Below, one piece after another: positions 1 through 21,880 of a DNA stretch of 64,000 nt. The position numbers and the translations under genes are program-made. Origin of the DNA: Actinoplanes sp. KI2 (GTDB taxonomy: Bacteria; Actinomycetota; Actinomycetes; Mycobacteriales; Micromonosporaceae). Within the stretch, counting starts at the first letter, position 1, and each line of letters opens with the position of its first letter. Under the pieces are notes generated by a model. That model was given only the letters and a program-made list of their open reading frames with translations, was not told the DNA's origin and searched no databases. The DNA is taken from positions 1 to 64,000 of the forward strand of contig NZ_JAOSZE010000040.1 of assembly GCF_025630775.1 (NCBI RefSeq), read 5' to 3'.

Positions 1-14979
<14,979 letters not shown>

Positions 14980-15081
14980 GGCAATGACTCCTCGGTGCTC
15001 GCTGATCGGGATTCGCCGTTGCCGCGTCGTTGTTCGCCGATTCCGCGAGGTGCGCGGCAACCACGTTCGTCACCAGGGGGC

Positions 15082-15115
15082 ACGCTATGGAGCGCAATTT
15101 TCGGGTCGTTATTGC
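15082..15115 (-). promoter_or_regulatory. SARP-type direct repeats and -10 element upstream of the NRPS
   Basis: Read on the minus strand, GCAATAA (15115-15109), a 4-bp spacer and CCGAAAA (15104-15098) form an 11-bp-periodic pair. Ten bp further lies TAGCGT (15087-15082). Each heptamer matches the cluster consensus [GC]CGATAA at 6 of 7 bases. SARP activators are known to bind heptamer repeats with 4-bp spacers just upstream of -10 boxes. The predicted NRPS leader is about 95 nt. Confidence 0.6.
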
Positions 15116-15133
15116 GAGCCTTTTTGCCGAGCT

Positions 15134-15167
15134 TCGATAGCACGCCAATATCCGTCGTCGCTAGGGT
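15134..15167 (+). promoter_or_regulatory. SARP-type direct repeats and -10 element upstream of the carbamoyltransferase
   Basis: On the plus strand TCGATAG (15134-15140), a 4-bp spacer and CCAATAT (15145-15151) are followed after exactly 10 bp by TAGGGT (15162-15167). This is the same layout as the opposing NRPS promoter, though the heptamers match the consensus only at 5 of 7. The -10 box lies 28 bp before the ATG of the carbamoyltransferase. The weaker heptamers make this the second-least certain of the five sites. Confidence 0.5.
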
Positions 15168-15195
15168 CGCCGCCGGGCAGAGACAGGAGAGCACA

Positions 15196-16137
15196 ATGGG
15201 CCATTCAGCTGCGGCGGCACCGCGCCGCCACGTGATTTCCCTCAACGACCTCGACGACGCCGCGCTGCGGCTGATCGTCGAGCGGGGGGCGGCGCATGCG
15301 CGGGGCGAGGTCGCGGCCGGCTCGCTGGACGGGCTGGTGATCGGCACGTACTTCCGGAAGACGTCGACGCGCACCCGGACCGCCTTCACCGCGGCCGCGC
15401 TGCGGCTGGGGGCGCGCACCATCGCGTACGGACCGGACGACCTTCAGCTCAACACCGGCGAGACGATGGCCGACACCGGCCGCGTGCTGGCCCGCATGCT
15501 CGACGGTCTGGTCGCCCGGACCGCGGGGCCGATCGCCGAGTTCGAGGCGCTGGCGGCGCAGGACCGGATGGCGGTGGTCAACGCGATGAGCGCGGCGGAG
15601 CATCCGACGCAGGCCCTCGCCGATCTGACCACCCTCGCGCTGCACTTCGGCGATCTCAGCGGCCTGCGGGTGCTGTATCTGGGCGAGGGCAACAACACGG
15701 CGGCCGCGCTGGCACTCGCCCTGCCCCGGTTCGCCGGCACGACGCTGGACCTGCGTACGCCCGCGGGCTACGGGTTGTCCCCGGAGGTGCTCGAGCGGGC
15801 CGAGAAGTACGCGGCGGGCGCCGACGCGATCGTCACCGAGCGGCACGACATGCTGGACCTGCCGCCGGCCGACGTCGTCTACACCACCCGGTGGCAGACC
15901 ACCGGCACGACCAAGAACGACCCGTCCTGGCGGGACCTGTTCCGGCCGTTCCAGGTGGACCAGTCGCTGATGGACGCCTGCCCCACGGCCGTCTTCCTGC
16001 ACGACCTGCCGGCGCACCGGGGCGAGGAGGTCACCGCCGCGGTCCTGGACGGACCCCGATCGATCGCCTTCGACCAGGCGGAGAACAAGATGCACAGCGC
16101 CGCGGCGGTGCTGGAGTGGTGCCTCGGCCGGCTCTGA
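15196..16137 (+). CDS. Ornithine carbamoyltransferase-family enzyme with altered amino-acid pocket
   Basis: A 313-residue carbamoyltransferase, normal length for the family. The carbamoyl-phosphate half is intact: FRKTSTRTR (residues 53-61) and HPTQ (136-139). The amino-acid half is not that of ornithine transcarbamylase: the usual HCLP is HDLP (Asp270 in place of the ornithine-contacting Cys), followed by the normal AHRGEEV, and the DxxxSMG loop is replaced by TRWQTTG (residues 232-238). I infer transfer of a carbamoyl group to an amine other than L-ornithine, perhaps a non-proteinogenic building block, as cluster-encoded carbamoyltransferases do in other peptide pathways. Citrulline salvage from the nearby NO synthase is less likely given the pocket. 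ATG start with AGGAGA 7 nt upstream. It is the only plus-strand gene in the cluster and is divergent from the NRPS. Confidence 0.8.
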   Translation: MGHSAAAAPRRHVISLNDLDDAALRLIVERGAAHARGEVAAGSLDGLVIGTYFRKTSTRTRTAFTAAALRLGARTIAYGPDDLQLNTGETMADTGRVLARMLDGLVARTAGPIAEFEALAAQDRMAVVNAMSAAEHPTQALADLTTLALHFGDLSGLRVLYLGEGNNTAAALALALPRFAGTTLDLRTPAGYGLSPEVLERAEKYAAGADAIVTERHDMLDLPPADVVYTTRWQTTGTTKNDPSWRDLFRPFQVDQSLMDACPTAVFLHDLPAHRGEEVTAAVLDGPRSIAFDQAENKMHSAAAVLEWCLGRL

Positions 16138-16155
16138 TCCGACCGAGGCGCCGAC

Positions 16156-17637
16156 TCACCGAAGCGGTGGCCGCCGGGCCGGGCAGATCTGCTCGAAGGC
16201 GTACGCCAGCCGGAACAGCGCGGGTTCGCTGAACGCGCCCGCCGTGAAGGTGATCCCGACCGGAAGCCCGTCGCTGAACCCGGCCGGGACGCTGATCGCC
16301 GGATAGCCGGCGACGCCCGGCACGACGGCTGCGCCCTCCGGAGCGGGGTCGCCGTTCTCCGGGTCGATCGGCCAGGGCGGCGGGCAGGTCGGCATCACCA
16401 GCGCGTCCAGGTCGTGCCGGCGCAGTGTGGCGTCGATGCCCCGGTCCCGGGCGAGCGCCCGCACGGTGGACAGCGCCCCGCGGTACACCGGCGCGTCGAG
16501 GTCCGCGTCGAAGCCGGCGAGCATCTCGAGCATGTCCTGCCCGAACCGGGCCAGCTCCACGTCGGCGTGCGCTCGGTTGGCCGCCACCAGCTCGGCCACG
16601 CTGCGCGGGTGGTCGCCGGGCGTCTCGGCCAGGTAGCGGTCCAGATAGTGCCGGGTCTCGTGCGCGACGACCAGCCCGATGGCGGGATGCCGGGTCAGCT
16701 CGGCGGCGTGCTCGATGTCGGCGTGGTCGACGATCACCGCGCCGGCCGCGCGCATGGCCTCGATCGCCGCGTCGGCGATCTTGTCGGCGGCCGGGCTGTA
16801 GCCGAAGAACACCGCCCGGGGTACGCCGATCCGGGCGCCGCGCAGACCGTCGGCGGCCAGGTGGTCCCGGTAGTCGCCGTGGTCGCGTCCCCGGCCGGCC
16901 GCCGTCGCCTCGTCCCGCGGGTCGGGCCCGGCCAGCACCGTCAGCACGGTGGCCGCGTCGGCGACGGTCCGGCACAGCGGGCCGATCGAGTCGAAGCTGC
17001 GGATCCCCGGGATCATGCCGGCCCGGCTGGTCAGTCCGGTGGTGGGCTTGACGCCGACCACGGCGTTGGCGGCGGCCGGCCCGAGGATGGAGCCGACCGT
17101 CTCGGTGCCGAGGGCCGCCGTGGCCAGACCGGCCGCCACCCCGACCGCCGAGCCGGAGCTGGACCCGTGCGGGGAGCGGTCCGGGGCGTACGGGTTGCGG
17201 CACTGCCCGCCGCGCGGGCTCCAGCCGGCCGATCCGCTGGTCCACGACGTCTTGTTGGTCTTGCCGAGCAGGATCGCGCCGGCCGCGCGCAGCCGGGCCA
17301 CGGTCGTGGCGTCCCGGCTCGGGCGTGAACCGAGCATCACCGTGGAGCCATTGCTGGTGTGCATCCGGTCGGCGGTGTCCAGGTTGTCCTTGATCAGGAA
17401 CGGGATGCCGTGCAGCGGCCCGCGGACCCGGCCGCTGCGGCGCTCCGCGGCGAGCCGCCCGGCGTCGGCCTCGGCGTCCGGGTTGAGCTCGAGGACGGCG
17501 TGGAGTGCGGGACCCCGGCGGTCGAGCCGGTCGATCCGGTCGAGGTGATGGCGGACCAGCTCGGCCTCGGAGACCCGGCCGGCGCTCAGGTCTGCCTGAA
17601 GGCCGGCGATCGTGGCGTCGGCGAATGAGTCTGTCAC
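16156..17637 (-). CDS. Amidase signature family hydrolase
   Basis: A 493-residue amidase of the Ser-cisSer-Lys class (GatA/AtzF-like fold), hydrolysing a C-N amide bond. Visible motifs are the Lys-bearing FLIKDNLDT near residue 80, the Gly/Ser-rich PHGSSSGSAVGVAAG near 160, and GTETVGSILGPAA carrying the nucleophile region, followed by GVKPTTG. Cluster amidases may trim a peptide, remove a protecting acyl group or act on side-chain amides; the sequence does not tell which. The start is GTG at 17637. It lies only 7 nt downstream of a candidate -10 box, so the message may be leaderless. It follows the thioesterase by 33 nt. The 3' end converges on the carbamoyltransferase with an 18-nt gap. Confidence 0.88.
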   Translation of the reverse strand: MTDSFADATIAGLQADLSAGRVSEAELVRHHLDRIDRLDRRGPALHAVLELNPDAEADAGRLAAERRSGRVRGPLHGIPFLIKDNLDTADRMHTSNGSTVMLGSRPSRDATTVARLRAAGAILLGKTNKTSWTSGSAGWSPRGGQCRNPYAPDRSPHGSSSGSAVGVAAGLATAALGTETVGSILGPAAANAVVGVKPTTGLTSRAGMIPGIRSFDSIGPLCRTVADAATVLTVLAGPDPRDEATAAGRGRDHGDYRDHLAADGLRGARIGVPRAVFFGYSPAADKIADAAIEAMRAAGAVIVDHADIEHAAELTRHPAIGLVVAHETRHYLDRYLAETPGDHPRSVAELVAANRAHADVELARFGQDMLEMLAGFDADLDAPVYRGALSTVRALARDRGIDATLRRHDLDALVMPTCPPPWPIDPENGDPAPEGAAVVPGVAGYPAISVPAGFSDGLPVGITFTAGAFSEPALFRLAYAFEQICPARRPPLR

Positions 17638-17643
17638 TCCTCG

Positions 17644-17688
17644 ACGCTATCGATCGAGGCTTTCACCCCGTTATCGCCGCGTTGTCAC
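17644..17688 (-). promoter_or_regulatory. SARP-type repeats and -10 element upstream of the amidase, inside the thioesterase 3' end
   Basis: On the minus strand GTGACAA (17688-17682), GCGATAA (17677-17671) and a weaker GTGAAAG (17666-17660) are spaced 11 bp apart. TAGCGT follows after 10 bp at 17649-17644. The first repeats overlap the last codons of the thioesterase gene. This would give the amidase its own SARP-driven transcript besides read-through. Confidence 0.5.
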
Positions 17689-18432
17689 CGATGCCAGCCA
17701 CTCGCCGAGCTCCCCGAGCAGGGCCGGCTCGTCGTCGGTGAGGTAGAAATGTCCACCCGGGAACTCCCGTCGGCGGAACGGGCCGGTGGTCGTCGCCGCC
17801 CAGGCCGCCGCGGCCTCCGGCGGCACATCGGCGTCCTGCGCGCCGGAGCAGACCAGCAGCGGGCAGGAGAACGGCTCGGCCGGCTCCGGGCGGTACGCGT
17901 CGATCAGGGCGAAGTCGGCCCGGATCGGCGGCAGGACCAGCTCCAGCAGCTCCGGCTCGTCGAACATCGACTCGTCGGCCCCGCCCAGCCGGCGCACCTC
18001 GGCGATCAGGTCCTCGTCGCCGGACACCGACCGGACCGACCGGCGGCCCGGCGGCACCTGCCCGGACATCACCAGTGCGGCCGGTTCCATCCCCCACCGT
18101 GCGCGCAGGCGCCGGGCCACCTCGTAGCCGACCCAGGCGCCCATGCTGTGCCCGAACAGCACCACCGGCCGGTCGAGCAGCGGCCGCACGGCGTGCGCGA
18201 CCGCGTCGGCCAGCGGCTCCATCCGGTCGATGCACGGCTCCAGCAGCCGGTCCTGCCGGCCCGGATAGCGCACCGCGACCACCTCGGCCCAGGTGGGCAG
18301 GCGCTCGTGCCAGGTGCGGTAGGCGCTCGGGCCGCCGCCGGCGTGGGCGAAGCAGATCAGCCGCAGCCGGGGGGCGGGCGTGCTGCTGAACCGGCGCAGC
18401 CACAGCGCCGCCGAGTCGGTGGCCAGGCTCAT
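17671..18432 (-). CDS. Type II thioesterase (NRPS editing)
   Basis: An alpha/beta-hydrolase of 253 residues that typically frees stalled or misprimed carrier proteins of their acyl or aminoacyl thioesters. The motifs are those of the family: LICFAHAGGGPSAYRTW near the N terminus, nucleophile elbow GHSMGAWVGYE, and the late His in FPGGHFYL. The start is the ATG at 18432 (MSLATDSAALW), because the sequence upstream of it in frame is the low-complexity shadow of the preceding gene; a GTGAGGTCC ribosome site precedes it. It lies 14 nt after the methyltransferase stop and is co-transcribed with it. An editing enzyme is useful here because several carrier domains lack their own adenylation domain. 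Confidence 0.92.
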   Translation of the reverse strand: MSLATDSAALWLRRFSSTPAPRLRLICFAHAGGGPSAYRTWHERLPTWAEVVAVRYPGRQDRLLEPCIDRMEPLADAVAHAVRPLLDRPVVLFGHSMGAWVGYEVARRLRARWGMEPAALVMSGQVPPGRRSVRSVSGDEDLIAEVRRLGGADESMFDEPELLELVLPPIRADFALIDAYRPEPAEPFSCPLLVCSGAQDADVPPEAAAAWAATTTGPFRRREFPGGHFYLTDDEPALLGELGEWLASVTTRR

Positions 18433-18446
18433 CTTCTGGACCTCAC

Positions 18447-19175
18447 TTACGCAGTGCGGAAAAAGAGCATCGGGTTGTGCCGTCCGGTGTGGACCGGCGC
18501 CGCCAGGCCGAGCTCGTCCTTCAGCCCGGTGATCCGCCGATGGTGTCGGGGCGCGGCCGCCCGGGAGACGGTGAAGTGGTCCAGGCCGGCGTCGGCGAGC
18601 CAGGAGAGCACGACCCGGCCCTCGCTGACCGGCCACGGCCGCCGGCCGTGGAACACGTCATGGACGCTGACCGGCACATCGGACCGCAGCAGCGGGAACA
18701 GATCGCCGACGAACCAGCGGGCGAACGACGCGGTGTGCGCGGCGTCGATGAACAGGTAGTCGATCTTGCGGTCGTACAGCGCCAGCTCGTTCCGCGCGTC
18801 GCCCCGCACGAAGGTCCAGCGCTCGTCCGCCAGCTCCGGCGCCACGTTGTGCCGGGCGTTGTCGATCAGGTCGTACGTGTGCAGGTGCCCCATGCCGTTG
18901 TCGCGCAGCGCCCGCAGGATCCAGTTCGTCGACCAGCCGTGCAACGAGCCGATCTCGACCATGTTGGCCGGCCTGGTCTCCCGGATCAGCAGGTAGGTGA
19001 TCTCGGCTTCGAGGTCGTCCAGCTGGGCCTTGAGCGCCGGGTTCGCGGCGCGCAGGGCCCGCTGCTCGTTCCGGACCACCGCGAGGTCGTCCCGGTATTT
19101 GCGGTAGAGGGCCACGATCTCGTCCACTCCGATGGCAGACGCGCCCGGTTCGATGTCCTGCTTCGCAGAGGTCAC
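18447..19175 (-). CDS. Class I SAM-dependent methyltransferase (Methyltransf_24 type)
   Basis: A 242-residue protein with a Rossmann-type SAM site: MVEIGSLHGWSTNWIL (motif I), then HTYDLID, FVRGDARNEL and YLFIDAAHTASFARWFVGDL. The family includes small-molecule O-methyltransferases and cephalosporin-hydroxylase-like proteins; the acceptor cannot be read from sequence. Placed between the nitration genes and the editing thioesterase, it probably tailors the peptide or a monomer. GTG start at 19175; the ribosome site (GACGGGAA) is weak. It heads a methyltransferase-thioesterase transcript whose promoter carries the best SARP-type repeat of the cluster. About 102 nt separate it from the NO synthase stop. 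Confidence 0.82.
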   Translation of the reverse strand: MTSAKQDIEPGASAIGVDEIVALYRKYRDDLAVVRNEQRALRAANPALKAQLDDLEAEITYLLIRETRPANMVEIGSLHGWSTNWILRALRDNGMGHLHTYDLIDNARHNVAPELADERWTFVRGDARNELALYDRKIDYLFIDAAHTASFARWFVGDLFPLLRSDVPVSVHDVFHGRRPWPVSEGRVVLSWLADAGLDHFTVSRAAAPRHHRRITGLKDELGLAAPVHTGRHNPMLFFRTA

Positions 19176-19225
19176 GGCAATTCCCGTCTCGCTGAGGATG
19201 CTCGGGTCGGTCGGTTCGGGGGCTG

Positions 19226-19270
19226 ATCCTGCCGATGTGGACCTTCGATCCCTTATCGGCGATTTATCGG
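19226..19270 (-). promoter_or_regulatory. SARP-type direct repeat upstream of the methyltransferase-thioesterase operon
   Basis: On the minus strand two identical heptamers CCGATAA (19270-19264 and 19259-19253) are separated by the 4-bp spacer ATCG, an exact 11-bp period. A weak third repeat follows, then after 10 bp CAGGAT (19231-19226) where the other sites have TAGCGT. The plus strand shows the same as TTATCGG-CGAT-TTATCGG. Confidence 0.65.
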
Positions 19271-19277
19271 TGCCCGG

Positions 19278-20516
19278 TCAGGCCTGGTCGGCGGCGGTGA
19301 CGCCGGGTGGCACCGGGCACGCGCCGCGGCCGAGCAGGCGCGCCTGCTCGTCCAGGTGGAAGCCCGGGCTCAGGTCGGCCTCGTCGTAGTACCGGTGGAA
19401 GACCGGTGTGATCCCGCCCGAGACCGGTGGGACGATCCAGCTCCAGTCGGCGGGCACGATCCGGCCGCGGTCCTCCTCCTTCGCCAGGTGCAGGAGGAAC
19501 CGGCGGGACTCGGTGTGATGGTCGGTGATCTTCACGCCGGCGGCCCGGAACGAGTGCAGCACCGCGATATTGATCTCCACGAGGGCCCGGTCGCGCCAGA
19601 GCGTGCTCTCGCTGCCGGTGTCCAGGCCCAACTGCTGGGCCACGTCCGGAAGCAGGTTGTAGCGGTCCTCGTCGACCAGGTTGCGGGCGCCGATCTCGGT
19701 GCCCATGTACCAGCCGTTGAACGGGGCCAGCGGGTAGTCGAGGCCGCCGATGCGCAACCGCATGTTCGAGATCGCCGGCACCGCGTACCAGCGCAGTCCC
19801 AGATCGGCGAACCAGGGATGCTCGGGATGGGCGAGCGGCACCTCAAGCACGATCTCGCGAGGCACCTCGAACAGCTCCGGCCGCCTGCCGGAGGCCTCGA
19901 TGACCAGGGGCAGCAGGTCGTACGGGCCGCCGGAGGGCTGCCAGCCCATCTGCCGGACCAGGTCGGTGAAGTCCAGGTAGGCGGGATCGCCGATCACCGC
20001 ACCGTCCGGGCTGCGGTGCCCGGCGTACCGGACCAGCTGGTCGTTCCACACCCGGGGCCCCGGGCTGCCCGGGGCGTCCGGCGCGAAGATGGAGATCATC
20101 GGGCGGATCCGCCCGTCGTTGGTGGCCAGCCGCAGATGCTCGCAGAGCTCCCGGTGGATCCCGTCGGCCGAACGCACCTGCCGCAGGTCGCGGACCTGCA
20201 GGGTGTTCCAGTAGAGACGGCCGATGCACCGGGACGCGTTGCGCCAGGCCACCCGCGCGCCGAAGGACAGCTCGTCGTAGGTCTGGGTGTACGTGCCGGT
20301 CGCCGCGATCTCGGCGTGGACCGCGGCGATCCGGTCGGCCAGGGCCGGGCCGCCGCCGGGGTTCTCGGCGTGACATCGGCTCAGGAACTCGGCGGCCTCC
20401 GCTTCGAGGTCGGTGACCGGCCCGGTCAACGCGACGGACGGGGGCGGCGTGGTGAATCGCTCGGCGCCCCCGGCCGCGTGCGGACAGGCGTCCCGGGGGG
20501 ACTTCTCGGATGGCAT
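19278..20516 (-). CDS. Bacterial nitric oxide synthase oxygenase (TxtD-like)
   Basis: Oxidises L-arginine to citrulline and nitric oxide with an external reductase; 412 residues, oxygenase domain only, as usual for bacteria. The heme-thiolate motif is WRNASRCIGRLYW (Cys97). The arginine and pterin site appears in GWYMGTEIGARNL and IVPPVSGGITPVFHRYY. An N-terminal extension of about 30 residues precedes the core. ATG start at 20516, 6 nt after the P450 stop, so both are one transcript. In thaxtomin and rufomycin/ilamycin pathways a NO synthase next to a nitrating P450 supplies NO for direct aromatic nitration; the same pairing here is strong evidence for a nitrated building block. The citrulline by-product might link to the carbamoyltransferase upstream, but that is speculation. 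Confidence 0.95.
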   Translation of the reverse strand: MPSEKSPRDACPHAAGGAERFTTPPPSVALTGPVTDLEAEAAEFLSRCHAENPGGGPALADRIAAVHAEIAATGTYTQTYDELSFGARVAWRNASRCIGRLYWNTLQVRDLRQVRSADGIHRELCEHLRLATNDGRIRPMISIFAPDAPGSPGPRVWNDQLVRYAGHRSPDGAVIGDPAYLDFTDLVRQMGWQPSGGPYDLLPLVIEASGRRPELFEVPREIVLEVPLAHPEHPWFADLGLRWYAVPAISNMRLRIGGLDYPLAPFNGWYMGTEIGARNLVDEDRYNLLPDVAQQLGLDTGSESTLWRDRALVEINIAVLHSFRAAGVKITDHHTESRRFLLHLAKEEDRGRIVPADWSWIVPPVSGGITPVFHRYYDEADLSPGFHLDEQARLLGRGACPVPPGVTAADQA

Positions 20517-20522
20517 GGTCGA

Positions 20523-21743
20523 TCAGGAGAGCCGCAACGGCAGCGACCGCAGCGACCGGAACTCCAGGTTCGGGTTCCAGACCGGCTCGCCGGCCAGGCT
20601 GATCCGGGAGTACCGCTCGAAGAGCTTGGCGAAGAACCACTTGAGCTCGAGGGTGGCGATCTGCCGGCCCAGGCAGGAGTGCGGGCCTACGCCGAAGGTG
20701 AGGTGCTTGTTGCTGTTGGGCCGATCCAGGTCGAAGACGTCGGGCCGGTCGAACATCCGCGGATCGCGGTTGGCCGCGCCCAGGAAGAGGGCGACGTTCT
20801 GCCCCGCCTCGATCTTCGTGCCCTCGATCTCGACGGTCTCGGCAGCCAGCCGCCAGGTGAACTGGTTCGAGGCGTTGAAGCGCACCATCTCGTTGGGTGC
20901 GTTGTCCGCGCACCGGGGGTCGGCCCGGTAGCGGTCGACCTGCTCCGGGTGCGTGGCGAACGCGAGCATGCCGCTGCTGGTCGAGCCCGGGGTGGTCGGC
21001 GCGAAGAGCGCGATCAGCAGCAGCACCAGCTGGTGGATGGTCTGCTCGAGGGACACGTCGGGCGACTCGCCCTGCGCCGCGGCGAGCCGCGCGATCACCG
21101 TGTCCGCCACCACCGCGCCACGCTTGCCCTGCACCAGCTCCAGGGCGTAGGTGTGCAGGTCGGTCAGGTTGTCCAGCAGCACGTCCAGCTCGACCGGCTG
21201 ATCCTGCGGGCCGGACCAGTACGTCATCAGGTTGTCGACCCGCGGCGTGACGAAGGACAGATCCTCCTGCGGTACGCCGAAGGCCCGCACCGCGGCGTCG
21301 ACCGGAAGCTTGGCGGCCAGCTCCGGGACCGCGTCCAGGTACTGGGTCCCGGCCGGGATCGACGCCACCAGATCGGCCGCTACCTCCTCGATCACCGTGC
21401 TGTAGTGCTCGTGCGCGATCCGGGTGAACGCCGACTGGGTCGAGCGGCGCAGCGCGGTGTGCCGGGGCGCGTCGGTGTACATCATCACGTTGCTGGTGAA
21501 CCGGTGATAGATGTTGTCCTTCGCCAGCGTCCGGCCCTCGAACTTGGCGCTGAGCACCTCGGTCATGCGCTCCGCTTTGAAACGCGGATCCTTGAGCGCA
21601 CTCGCGCAGTCCGCGTACCGGGTGAGGGCCCAGCCGTCCAGGCCCTCACACCAATGCACCGGATCCCGTTCCGACAATGCGGCGTAGACCGGATAGGGGT
21701 TGGGAACGATATCGGGATCGGAAAGGGGAGACGCGTCGCCCAT
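20523..21743 (-). CDS. TxtE-like cytochrome P450, predicted aromatic (tryptophan) nitrase
   Basis: A 406-residue P450 with heme ligand Cys357 in FGVGPHSCLGRQIA. It resembles TxtE of thaxtomin biosynthesis, which nitrates L-tryptophan using NO and O2, over its whole length (from my memory of that protein): for example MMYTDAPRHTALRRSTQ and LFAPTTPGSTSSG. The tryptophan-binding residues known in TxtE fall at the same numbers: Arg59, Tyr175, Asn293, Thr296, Glu394 and Phe395. Position 176, His in TxtE, is Trp here (codon 21216-21218). Engineering work on TxtE reported that aromatic residues at 176 move nitration from C4 to C5, so 5-nitrotryptophan is a reasonable prediction. ATG start with a strong GGAGGAG site. 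It leads the P450-NO synthase transcript. Confidence 0.93.
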   Translation of the reverse strand: MGDASPLSDPDIVPNPYPVYAALSERDPVHWCEGLDGWALTRYADCASALKDPRFKAERMTEVLSAKFEGRTLAKDNIYHRFTSNVMMYTDAPRHTALRRSTQSAFTRIAHEHYSTVIEEVAADLVASIPAGTQYLDAVPELAAKLPVDAAVRAFGVPQEDLSFVTPRVDNLMTYWSGPQDQPVELDVLLDNLTDLHTYALELVQGKRGAVVADTVIARLAAAQGESPDVSLEQTIHQLVLLLIALFAPTTPGSTSSGMLAFATHPEQVDRYRADPRCADNAPNEMVRFNASNQFTWRLAAETVEIEGTKIEAGQNVALFLGAANRDPRMFDRPDVFDLDRPNSNKHLTFGVGPHSCLGRQIATLELKWFFAKLFERYSRISLAGEPVWNPNLEFRSLRSLPLRLS

Positions 21744-21819
21744 AACAGCTCCTCCGGCTTAGGTCCGCCCATCGTCGTGGGCAGTATTCCTGCGACGGGA
21801 AAGGCCGCCGTGGGGAGGA

Positions 21820-21864
21820 ACGCTACGGTGATTAGGTATCCTCGCCTTATCGCCGATTTATCCG
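21820..21864 (-). promoter_or_regulatory. SARP-type direct repeats and -10 element upstream of the P450-NO synthase operon
   Basis: On the minus strand CGGATAA (21864-21858), GCGATAA (21853-21847) and AGGATAC (21842-21836) follow each other with 11-bp spacing. TAGCGT comes after exactly 10 bp at 21825-21820. All three heptamers share GATA. The first spacer ATCG is identical to that of the methyltransferase site. The leader to the P450 start is about 70 nt. Confidence 0.65.
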
Positions 21865-21880
21865 GCCGTGATAACGCCGT

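Noticed and set aside
15196..16137. Housekeeping argF for arginine biosynthesis
   Set aside because: No other arginine genes are near, the ornithine-binding motifs are replaced, and the promoter shares the cluster element.
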